Assembly (NCBI GenBank): GCA_041752395.1
Contig: JBGSWN010000043.1
Span: 1-64,000 of the forward strand
Direction: 5' to 3'
Source of the DNA: UBA6168 sp041752395
Lineage (GTDB): Bacteria; Bacteroidota; Bacteroidia; Chitinophagales; Saprospiraceae
Length of the DNA: 64,000 bases
Position numbers and translations under genes: made by a program. Below are positions 16,901 to 23,967 of this stretch, one piece after another; within the stretch, counting starts at the first letter, position 1; every line of letters begins with the position of its first letter. The notes beneath the pieces are model-generated. The model was not told where the DNA came from. It was given only the letters and a program-made list of their open reading frames with translations, and did no database searches.

Positions 16901-19900
16901 TGCAGGTCAGGATAGCAGGGCTGGAAATTGAAATAACTGGCAAATTAACATCTTCATTTACCACAACTTGATTTGAGCTAGTACAGCCATTCTGCGAATT
17001 GGTTACTTGTAAAACATAAGTTCCCGGCGCTGTCACATTGGGTGACAAAACATTTGTAGGGCCACTAAATTGGCCATTTGTCGTGGTCCAAGCGTAGTTC
17101 AGAACACCACCCGGCGGTGCATTTGAAACGGATGTATTCAAATTCACTTGGGAAACAGCGCAATTAAGCATTGGCGAAGCAGGCATGACGATATTTGGTG
17201 CAATATTGTCCACCGTCACGGTTATACTGCTCTCGTTTTCACAATTATTATTGGAATCAAAAAGCGTGAGGACATAAGTCCCTGCGGCATCCACAACTGG
17301 AGTAAGGGTGTTTGCACCAGAATAAATGCTGCCATTACTTGTGCTCCATGCAAAACTGATAGTGGGACTCTGACTAGAGCCGCTTCCATTGAGCTGTACT
17401 TGGGTATCCACGCAGTCAATATTTCCCGAAGAAGTAAGCTGAACATTCGGGATACTTGAATCCTGAGTTACTTGCGTGGTTGCTGTTCCAGTGCAGCCGT
17501 TGCTCAGTTCAGTTACAACTACTTGATAAATTCCGGGCGAAGTCGCAGTGGCATTTTGTCCGTTTGTTGCGCCATTGAATGACCCATTTGAACTGCTCCA
17601 CTGAAAGGAGTAATTTGCAGGGTTTCCAGAAATACTGCTACTCAATGGAACTGCACCAACGGTGCAAGTAATCTGGCCATTGGCAGTTGCAGTTGGCGAC
17701 AAAGTGGACACATTTTCTGTGACTGTCGTATTAAAACTTGAGGTACATCCCGATACTACGTCAGTCACAACAATTTGATAAACACCTGTATTTGTAGCTG
17801 GGGTGGTTATTGAGGTAGCTCCCGGAATTGGTGTGTTGTTGTAGTTCCATTGGTAAGAAAACGGCCCAGTTGAAGAACCGTTCCCATCCAAAATAATTGT
17901 ATCAACAGCACAAGTAAGCGGAGTGGGTTGAACAATATTTGCATCGGGCAAATCAGGATTGCTGATAACATTTGCTTCCGCAGTGGCTGTACAGCCATTG
18001 GTTGTATTTGTCACAATAAGTGTATAAATCCCTTCTTGCCCAACTGTGGCCTCAATATTATTTTCACCACCAAGGACATTATTGCCTGTCCACTGGTAAG
18101 TGTATTCTGGCCCTATTGATGAACCAATCCCAGTAACAGTCGTGAAGTTTTCGTTACAATTTAAAGTATTACCAATAGCAGTAGCGGTTGGTGGTGCAAG
18201 ATTAGCAGTAACCAAAGCAGTTGCCTCGGCTGTGCAACCGTTTGCGGCATTCGTGACAATTAATGTGTACAACCCTTCTGACTGTGCGTTTACGTCTATC
18301 AGGTTATCTGCTCCGACAATTCCTGGCCCTGACCATTGGTAGAGAATTGTAGGCCCAATTTCAGAACCCAAGCCTAAAACTGTTACCGACTGTGTGCCAC
18401 AGGTAATCTGTTGCAAGGACTGGGCATTTGCAGTTGGCAAGGCTATGTTGGAAACTACGTTGGCTGCGGCAGTTGAGGTACATCCATAGGTATCAGATAC
18501 GGTTACAGAATAGCTGCCTGGCATTAATCCAGTTGGATTTTGGTTAGTAGAGCCGTCTGACCAGAGAAATGAATAAGGTTGAGTCCCACCCCCTACGGTC
18601 AGCGTAATTGTTCCGCCGTTCGGGTCGTTGCAACTAACTTGAGAGCCTACCGCCGCACTCAGGAGTGGGGGAGGGGTAGTAATTGTGCCAGTTCCAGAGG
18701 CAGTGCAACCGTTGGCATCCGTCACTGTCACCGTGTAATTTCCTGGCATTAACCCAATTGCAGTTTCAAAACTCGGAAACCCATTGCTCCAAGTGTAGAG
18801 GAATGGGTCAATGCCACCGCTGGGCGTCACCGTCATGGTTCCGGCTTCACTGCAAGTGGAAGGTGTAGTGCTGATAGAATTCACGATGGTTTCAGCGGTG
18901 ATGACTGCAACACCGGAGACCGGTCCGGCACAGTCGCCGATTACGGAAGTTACATTTGTCAGTAAGTAGATGCCCGGGGTTGTAGCGTAAATCGTGTACG
19001 GGGTTGAGGTTACAAGTATCGGGGTTTGAGGGTTACCGTCAATTGTGTATTCCAGCATCCAGTTAGGTGTGCCTGTAAAATTAACCACCAAATCAATTGC
19101 TGCAATGGGATTGCTCGTACAAAGTACCCCACCTGGACTGGTCAAATCTGCTGCTGGTAAAGGAGAAACTTCCACAGTTGAAGTGGCGGTTGCAGTTGCT
19201 CCGCAAACATCTGTCACTGTTACGGTGTAATCCGTGTTTTGGGTTGGAACTGCTTGCAGGATTGCATCCGTGCTCCCAGTACTCCACAAATAGGTGTAGG
19301 CAGAGTTTGGAATACCACCGGTCGGCATCGCTTCAATGCTGATTGGAGAGGCTTGGCAAGCTTCCAAATCTGGCAAATCCACCAGCAACGGTGGCGGGTC
19401 AATTATCTGCAAAATCATTTCCAAACTGCTGCACGAACAGGAATTGGTTAGACTCAGTACGATAGTCTCCGTCCCCTCTGGAATATTGTCATATATCACA
19501 TTGATAGGAAATACGACGAAATCAGCCCCTGCTGGAATAACAGCCGTGAGTGGAAAAGGAGTATAGTCTGCTCCAGGCGTAGCTGTACTGGAAGGCAACA
19601 CCGTGAAATTAAGAAAGACTGGAAATGAATTGTCGCCACCAGCTCTGGTAAAAATTATGGTGCCATCGTTGCAAGACTCATAAACAATATTGGTGCCTGT
19701 TGTTGCTGCGAATGCCTCCCCTGTTGCAGTGCCACCAGCGTTAAAAGAGCCTGCTTCCAAGAATACAGCGGAGTCGAAATTACCATCTCCCACATCACCA
19801 ATGACAAGTCTAATATGGTACGTCTCGCAAGGAATCACATTTGCAATGGCATTCATTATTAAAGTCCATCCGTCGTACTGGATGTCATTCATGTTGGTAG

Positions 19901-20864
19901 TGCCACCGCAATTAGTCTGATTTGGCACAAAATAACCTGAATTGGTGACTGGGTTGATATTGTTAATGGAAACGAAAATACCAGTGCCAGGTATTATTGC
20001 GATGTCTTGCCCATTGGAGGAAAACCCACCGCTAATACCGGGGCCGCTGATGAAAAACCCAAAAACATCGTTGAAGTTACTGTTATTAGGCGGGGCAAAT
20101 TCACAATATTCTTCAGAAGCAAAGACGTAATTGAAATTTATGGTAGAAATTGTAGGTTTGAAATCGAACTCAATTCCAGATACGTTGAACAATGGGCCTC
20201 CAGCGATTAGACCTAGATCTGGGTCGGAATTACCCCCACCATTATTAGAGCCAGCACTGTTCGAGTTGTTTGGCCCATTTGCAATGGATACATCTCCGCT
20301 CGAAATGATTACACCACTGTTTATCAAAATAGTAGAAACCCCGTCATCGAATGTCCCTTTGTTCTCGGCTGGCCCTATGCTTTGGACATTCGTTACATCA
20401 AAGCAATTTCCTCCAATCAATACATCCTTGATCAATGCCTCCGCACCTGTTCCGGAAAAGGCGTTGATTTTGCCAAAAAGGTCCGACTCCTTCTTTTTGC
20501 AAGTTTTGCAACCAATTGAAAACCAGACGGGTCCAGCTGTACAAGCAGGCGAGGATTGGTCTTTTCTCAATACGAAATCCATGCAGTCGGCGGTGGCCAA
20601 AAAGGTGATGGTAGTGTTATAGTCACCACCTACAACTTTTACCTCGGGGCTACAGCCACCAAAAGTAATTGCCCAAACTTGGTAAGTCTCGCCTTGTACA
20701 AGCCCGCAGACATGCACGTCCTGTTCCGTACCGATGAAGTTAATTTCCTCCCTAAGTTTGGAGTCGGTGAGGTTGATATTGTAGCTGTTTTGGGCAAAGC
20801 CAGTCAATGAAGCAAGTAATAAAACATGGACTAGCAAAAGTTTAGGTACGCTTAGTTTCATCAT
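13911..20864 (-). CDS. Giant T9SS surface protein: choice-of-anchor L, PKD/Ig-like repeats, gliding-type C-terminus
   Basis: The MMKLS start at 20864 gives 2,317 residues and begins at a signal peptide (KLLLVHVLLLASLTGFAQ); the frame extends 18 codons upstream without one. Residues about 130-380 form a choice-of-anchor L domain (INFNYVFASEEYCEF, FNDVFGFFISGPGI). A Calx-beta-like module follows (ATPGADYTPFPLTAVIPAG, EGTETIVLSLTNSC). Several SprB/PKD-like modules with NGCTASGTGTI ends precede about fifteen tandem repeats of about 83 residues. The last 95 or so residues carry the CHU_C/gliding-motility-associated ending (VYVPNAFSPDGDGTNDVF, FNRWGESVYQ, YGWDGMHRNQ), a type B T9SS signal. Role: a long adhesive fibre on the cell surface, possibly for gliding or attachment. 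It is a single gene with its own terminator. Confidence 0.95.
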   Translation of the reverse strand: MMKLSVPKLLLVHVLLLASLTGFAQNSYNINLTDSKLREEINFIGTEQDVHVCGLVQGETYQVWAITFGGCSPEVKVVGGDYNTTITFLATADCMDFVLRKDQSSPACTAGPVWFSIGCKTCKKKESDLFGKINAFSGTGAEALIKDVLIGGNCFDVTNVQSIGPAENKGTFDDGVSTILINSGVIISSGDVSIANGPNNSNSAGSNNGGGNSDPDLGLIAGGPLFNVSGIEFDFKPTISTINFNYVFASEEYCEFAPPNNSNFNDVFGFFISGPGISGGFSSNGQDIAIIPGTGIFVSINNINPVTNSGYFVPNQTNCGGTTNMNDIQYDGWTLIMNAIANVIPCETYHIRLVIGDVGDGNFDSAVFLEAGSFNAGGTATGEAFAATTGTNIVYESCNDGTIIFTRAGGDNSFPVFLNFTVLPSSTATPGADYTPFPLTAVIPAGADFVVFPINVIYDNIPEGTETIVLSLTNSCSCSSLEMILQIIDPPPLLVDLPDLEACQASPISIEAMPTGGIPNSAYTYLWSTGSTDAILQAVPTQNTDYTVTVTDVCGATATATSTVEVSPLPAADLTSPGGVLCTSNPIAAIDLVVNFTGTPNWMLEYTIDGNPQTPILVTSTPYTIYATTPGIYLLTNVTSVIGDCAGPVSGVAVITAETIVNSISTTPSTCSEAGTMTVTPSGGIDPFLYTWSNGFPSFETAIGLMPGNYTVTVTDANGCTASGTGTITTPPPLLSAAVGSQVSCNDPNGGTITLTVGGGTQPYSFLWSDGSTNQNPTGLMPGSYSVTVSDTYGCTSTAAANVVSNIALPTANAQSLQQITCGTQSVTVLGLGSEIGPTILYQWSGPGIVGADNLIDVNAQSEGLYTLIVTNAANGCTAEATALVTANLAPPTATAIGNTLNCNENFTTVTGIGSSIGPEYTYQWTGNNVLGGENNIEATVGQEGIYTLIVTNTTNGCTATAEANVISNPDLPDANIVQPTPLTCAVDTIILDGNGSSTGPFSYQWNYNNTPIPGATSITTPATNTGVYQIVVTDVVSGCTSSFNTTVTENVSTLSPTATANGQITCTVGAVPLSSSISGNPANYSFQWSSSNGSFNGATNGQNATATSPGIYQVVVTELSNGCTGTATTQVTQDSSIPNVQLTSSGNIDCVDTQVQLNGSGSSQSPTISFAWSTSNGSIYSGANTLTPVVDAAGTYVLTLFDSNNNCENESSITVTVDNIAPNIVMPASPMLNCAVSQVNLNTSVSNAPPGGVLNYAWTTTNGQFSGPTNVLSPNVTAPGTYVLQVTNSQNGCTSSNQVVVNEDVNLPVISISSPAILTCTNNTVTLNATGTSTGAAFQYNWSSQTGSFTTSNTILNPVVDTAGTYTLLVTNTTNNCTASQQVVVGEDVDLPTAIAGSPLTLNCSITALNLNGSGSSTGQDFQYVWTGPGIVQDENTLSPQINLPGTYQLMVSNSTNNCQASASVTIGEDITPPNAEAGTGGTLSCTQTSLSLDGTGSSAGSNIVYDWASPNGNISSGGSTLTPTINAPGDYIIVVTNMTNGCTSSDQVQIDEDDSLPDAETVAAPPITCNVTQVTLDGTGSAVGPDFTYQWSTSNGSIFSGATSLNPVITAPGIYLLTVTNTATNCSNVASVTVGAQTAQPAVEAGPAAQLTCTQTFLSLNGNGSATGQNYTYNWSTTNGNIIGDNTVLNPMVDEPGTYILTVTNSQTGCVNTDQVVISESLNAPISVASTPGVLNCSNSNLTLSGLGSSTGNTFSYLWTSTDGNIVNGATTLSPVINEPGTYLLTVNNNANGCTETASVTVDQNITAPISEAGTANLLSCTTNTVTLSGNGSSSGNGITYLWSTTNGNIVSGAGTLVPVINQVGIYTLTVTNALNGCTAADIVQVGQDNSLPQAIIAPPATLTCDVQELNLSATASQGNEYTYLWSTSNGNIVTGETSLAPQINEPGTYLLMVTNTTNGCTITTQAVVNQNISLPMANAGQPFVMDCFEELNSLDGSGSSAAGTLIFQWSSQDGNLVSGANTAAPFISEPGTYLLLVTNLTNGCTASDDVLITREGPVSTPETIQPPCFGDKGSIALSSVTGGTTPYLYSIDNGEHFGNSSIFTNLEAGLYQTIVQDANGCEFEDEIEIVQPDLFNIDIEPQVTLQLGDSYQLNTLVSVPVSEVETVDWFPVFNLSCTDCLNPIATPSESYTYTVTVVSKQGCKDSAPVFLRVDKTGGVYVPNAFSPDGDGTNDVFMIFSNTKSVSKVKSFLVFNRWGESVYQYFNFEPNNPAYGWDGMHRNQKMDPAVFIWFAEIEFVDGRIELFKGDVTLMN
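14667..18440 (-). repeat. About fifteen tandem 82-86-residue Ig/PKD-like coding repeats
   Basis: Each unit starts with L.C....LTLSGNGSS-type sequence, has a central YLWSTTNGNIVSGA-type strand, then EPGTYLLTVTN and ends TNGCTASDQV followed by an acidic linker. Fifteen units can be counted, from the one starting ITCGTQSVTV to the one ending ASDDVLITRE. Paired Cys near the start and end of each unit could form one disulfide per domain. The units diverge in DNA and protein, so the array is old, not a recent expansion. Confidence 0.85.
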
Positions 20865-21261
20865 TTTGAGTTTACAAATAGGAATGAAGAATTTATATTC
20901 AGTGGTCAAATAACTCACAGCAAAGCACGAAAAGATGCTTGGTCAGAGCATTTGGGTTAAGGTTAAAAGTGTTAGCACACGGAAGGGTGAGATTGTTCAT
21001 CGAGTTGCCCAATGTTAGGGAACTAGGTTCGTTCAATTTTCTTTTAAAATTAAAAGATGGAGCGCAGATTTTTTCAAAAAAACAGGCTGAATCGTGTGCA
21101 AAATTTTCGTTAGGATATGTAAACTCTAAACAGCTCAAACGTGGGATGGGACAAATTTAGGATTATCATTCAAAAAATACATAGAAAAATACCTGATTGG
21201 GCAGAATAAATGGCTCAAATGTAAAAAAATGGCAACAAAATAGGTTCAAAGACCAATTTTC
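20865..21261. other. Intergenic region upstream of the adhesin
   Basis: No gene is supported in these 397 bases. An 18-bp dyad TCTTTTAA-AA-TTAAAAGA lies at 21040-21057, about 180 bases upstream of the adhesin start. It is AT-only apart from one pair, so chance is likely. The region probably contains the adhesin promoter; no strong TTTG/TANNTTTG pair was seen. The protease gene that ends at 21262 has no obvious terminator here. Confidence 0.45.
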
Positions 21262-22536
21262 TCAAATAAACTTCTTCAACTTGAAAGTGAATTTGAGCCG
21301 CTGCTTGCCCCGCTTTACTACTAATTTTATTTTTTTACCCTCGTCTTTTCGGAAAATCTGATTGATTCTTTCGAGGCTGAGCATTCCAGCAAAGGAGAAG
21401 TTCAGCCTACGTATTTCATCGCCAGGCATTAGACCAGCCATGGAAGCTGGGGTGTTCGGCAGCACTGAATGAACGATGAACTTGTTCAATTGAAAATCAG
21501 CGGCAATTACGATTAAGCCACTTTTGTCAAATTTGAAGTCCTTTTTGTAGCTTTTATTGGGGAGAAGGTACATTTTTTGACCGGGATAATCCAGGATGAC
21601 ATCAAACCTGCTCAGTACCCCGTTCCCGATAATGCCGTTCCGCTCTTTCATCAATATTGTGTCCATTCCAACCGTCAAATCTTGAAAATTGGTGATGACC
21701 TCATTGCATTGTAGTTCGCCCAAGCTCAACTCGGAAACCCTGCCTACATGCCCTTTGAGAAAGCCGCCGAGACCAGTCCCAATATTTCCGCTGATTGCAT
21801 TCTCTGGTGGTTTGAGGCCAGGGTGCGAATCTGTATTGAGCAGCAATGCCATCATGGCTCCAGTATCAATAAGCAGTTTGACATTTACGATTGTATCGTT
21901 GAGGGTACGGATGGAGGTATTGAGATAGGGTTTGTTCTTTTCGACAATTATCGGAAGGGCTTGGTAACTCGCATTTGACGTTTTCAGGGCACCAGCCTTT
22001 GCCAGCGTTATGACCCGTTTTTGATAGTCAATCTTAACCATGAGCCCTCTGAAAATGTTGGCACCCAGAATGCCGTGGATTTGGGTGCCGAGCAGTTCCT
22101 CAAAATTGAAATAGTCTTCCTCCAGTACGAGCATCGTCTGGTTTGGAGAAACCATGTCCTCAATTTTGAGGTGAATACCTCGGATGAGGTAGGCGGTCAG
22201 CTCTGTTTGAAGGTCTGAACCCAAAACTTTGAATTTACGCTCGTAGGTCACTCCAAGAATATCCGTGATACTTCGTTTGGCAAGAATGGTGTTTTCGGCG
22301 CCAGTATCGAAAATGAATTTAAGCGGAAAGGTATGTTCAAACGCTACATTGACGATGATGAGGTTGTTCCTGAATTCAAACGGGATGTCAATCTTATTAA
22401 CGTCCTTCAAAATTTCGTACCCATCATTTGCAGCATTTTTTAGGGCACCTCCACTCAATAATTTTATTCCCGTCTGCGCATTACTTGACGATATGGCAAA
22501 TGCGAATAGACCGAATACAAGGCAAGGGAGTTTCAT
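21262..22536 (-). CDS. Secreted retropepsin-like aspartyl protease with C-terminal PDZ domain
   Basis: This 424-residue protein has the signal peptide MKLPCLVFGLFAFAISSSNAQ. Two pepsin-type half-domains follow: the first active-site motif FIFDTGAENTIL is near residues 75-86 and the second LLIDTGAMMALLLNT near 220-234. Hydrophobic-Gly elements (IHGILGANIFRGL, NGIIGNGVLSRFDVILDY) complete each lobe. The last 90 residues form a PDZ domain (FIVHSVLPNTPASMAGLMPG, DEIRRLNFSF). Both lobes sit in one chain, unlike single-lobe retropepsins. The enzyme is probably periplasmic or lipid-independent extracellular; the substrate is unknown. It lies 29 bp downstream of the lacI-type gene on the same strand and may be cotranscribed. 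Confidence 0.88.
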   Translation of the reverse strand: MKLPCLVFGLFAFAISSSNAQTGIKLLSGGALKNAANDGYEILKDVNKIDIPFEFRNNLIIVNVAFEHTFPLKFIFDTGAENTILAKRSITDILGVTYERKFKVLGSDLQTELTAYLIRGIHLKIEDMVSPNQTMLVLEEDYFNFEELLGTQIHGILGANIFRGLMVKIDYQKRVITLAKAGALKTSNASYQALPIIVEKNKPYLNTSIRTLNDTIVNVKLLIDTGAMMALLLNTDSHPGLKPPENAISGNIGTGLGGFLKGHVGRVSELSLGELQCNEVITNFQDLTVGMDTILMKERNGIIGNGVLSRFDVILDYPGQKMYLLPNKSYKKDFKFDKSGLIVIAADFQLNKFIVHSVLPNTPASMAGLMPGDEIRRLNFSFAGMLSLERINQIFRKDEGKKIKLVVKRGKQRLKFTFKLKKFI

Positions 22537-22565
22537 ATTGCAAATTCAAAGCTTCGGAATGTGAG

Positions 22566-23564
22566 TCAAGCAGACCCCAGCTCAACCAAGCTGGTTTCTA
22601 TTTGATGAAAACCATTCAGGTCCTGTTCACCAGACAACATTCTGAACAACAAGGTTGCAGCCGCAACACCGACTTCCGCACCAGAATGGCGGATGTGTGT
22701 AATACTTGGAAAAAGGTAGTAAGGCGCCTTCCCATCGCTGATTGAAATTAATGCAATGTCATCAGGTATCTTCAGCCCAAGGCGATTGATGGCACGATAG
22801 GCTTTCACCAGTATTTTGTCCGACATTGTGAACACAGCTGTTACAGCCTCTAAGGATGCTAATCGTTTATATATTTGCTCCTCAATATTTTCCTCGTCGT
22901 TAATGTTCATCAGCAGTTCACTTTCAACACTCAGTTGGTTTTTCTCAAATGCCTCCAAGTAGCCTCTTGCCCTCAAACTAGTCATGGTCAATCTTTCATC
23001 ATCGAAAATCCCAAGTATATTTTTGTGGCCTTTGCTAATGAGATGTTCTATTGCTTTTGAGGTAGCCTTGGCATCATCAATTGTCATGAACGGGATTTCG
23101 CTATTGTCCAAAATCCTATCAATCAAAAGCACAGAAGCCCCCATTTGCTTGAGTTTGAGCAAGTGGTCAATGTTGTCAGTTTCGGCTGAAACGGAAATCA
23201 ACACCCCTTCCACGAACATTTGGATACAGTAGTCTATTAGGGCTTGTTCTTTCTTCAGCTTGTTGTCCGATTGGAGGAAAATCAAAAAATAGCCATGCTG
23301 CTCCACTACTTGGCTGATACCTTGCAGTAACTCAGGAAAAAAAAATGTGTTAACTTCAGGAAGGATTGCGGCAATTATTTTTGAATTTTTAGAGTGCAAG
23401 AATTGCGCACTGGGGTTGGGATGGTAATTGAGCGCCTTTGCGACTTCACCTACTTTTATTTTCGTTTCGGGTGCAATGTCGGGGTGATTTTTCAATGCCC
23501 TTGAAACCCCGGAAACGGATAGGCCAGTCAGTTTTGCAATGTCTTTGAGCGTAGAACGCTTCAT
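22566..23564 (-). CDS. LacI-family transcriptional regulator
   Basis: The ATG at 23564 (MKRSTLKDIAKLTGLSVSGV) was chosen because the helix-turn-helix starts at residue 4, as in the family; the upstream extension is unlike it. The protein is 332 residues long. The DNA-binding part continues SRALKNHPDIAPETK and the hinge helix is NYHPNPSAQFL. The C-terminal periplasmic-binding-protein-like sensor shows IIAAILPEVNTFFFPELLQG, VLLIDRILDNSEIPFMTIDD and HKNILGIFDDERLTM. Such regulators bind sugars or related ligands. The gene is divergent from susC, and palindromes with a central CG lie in the shared upstream region, so it most likely controls the susC locus and itself. Confidence 0.95.
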   Translation of the reverse strand: MKRSTLKDIAKLTGLSVSGVSRALKNHPDIAPETKIKVGEVAKALNYHPNPSAQFLHSKNSKIIAAILPEVNTFFFPELLQGISQVVEQHGYFLIFLQSDNKLKKEQALIDYCIQMFVEGVLISVSAETDNIDHLLKLKQMGASVLLIDRILDNSEIPFMTIDDAKATSKAIEHLISKGHKNILGIFDDERLTMTSLRARGYLEAFEKNQLSVESELLMNINDEENIEEQIYKRLASLEAVTAVFTMSDKILVKAYRAINRLGLKIPDDIALISISDGKAPYYLFPSITHIRHSGAEVGVAAATLLFRMLSGEQDLNGFHQIETSLVELGSA

Positions 23565-23683
23565 TTTTTTATTGAGGATGCTTAACAACGCTGATTTTGA
23601 AAATCTTGAGTTGCCAATTTTTTGTTGGTAAATATAGCTTAAAGCTAGCACACTTTCACGATGTGCCTAAAAACTTTTCCACA

Positions 23684-23695
23684 TCAAACGTTTGA
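23684..23695. promoter_or_regulatory. Candidate LacI-type operator TCAAACGTTTGA
   Basis: A perfect 12-bp palindrome with central CG, the usual form of LacI-family half-site pairs. An overlapping pair GTTTG-AG-CAAAC (23690-23701) extends the symmetry. It lies 120 bp upstream of the lacI-type start and about 140 bp upstream of the predicted susC promoter. Assignment to this regulator is inference from position and form. Confidence 0.6.
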
Positions 23696-23739
23696 GCAAA
23701 CGATGGAGTCAGCTAAGTGGTGAGCCAAATAAAATTTCA

Positions 23740-23762
23740 AATGCAAGGCAATGCCTTGCATT
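23740..23762. promoter_or_regulatory. 23-bp inverted repeat upstream of susC promoter
   Basis: AATGCAAGGCA (23740-23750) and TGCCTTGCATT (23752-23762) are perfect inverted copies around one A. A T-rich stretch (CCTTTTATTTTT) follows on the plus strand. It may be a second operator or a terminator blocking read-through towards susC. Confidence 0.6.
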
Positions 23763-23821
23763 CCTTTTATTTTTAGACATTTATTCAGTTTTTAAGCAAA
23801 ACCTGATCACAAAATAGCAAG

Positions 23822-23853
23822 TTTGGTCGTTTAGAAGTTATTTCGCAGCTTTG
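23822..23853 (+). promoter_or_regulatory. Bacteroidota-type promoter for susC
   Basis: TTTG (23822-23825), a 20-base spacer and CAGCTTTG (23846-23853) match the phylum pattern of a -33 TTTG and a -7 TANNTTTG with one mismatch at the leading T. It would start transcription about 105 bases before the susC ATG. Confidence 0.5.
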
Positions 23854-23967
23854 TCCCGTTAGCGTCTATTTCACACAATTCACCAAAAAATGCCTTTCGA
23901 GATTTTCCCGTTCGCATCCTCACTAAAAGCTTTAAAATAATTTTTGTCTAACTAAACCTAATAATGT

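Larger units (their letters stand above)
23565..23967. other. Divergent regulatory region lacI-susC
   Basis: These 403 bases contain no gene. They hold a 12-bp palindrome with central CG (23684-23695), a 23-bp inverted repeat (23740-23762) and a Bacteroidota-type promoter (23822-23853) that would leave a leader of about 105 bases before susC. The arrangement fits control of the susC operon by the divergent LacI-type protein. Confidence 0.65.

Noticed and set aside
20131..20622. Plus-strand frame of 163 codons inside the adhesin
   Set aside because: It is antisense to the choice-of-anchor L region and has no conserved motif.
21040..21057. AT-rich dyad TCTTTTAA-AA-TTAAAAGA as an operator
   Set aside because: Such AT-only dyads are expected by chance in this composition, and no second site or regulator supports it.
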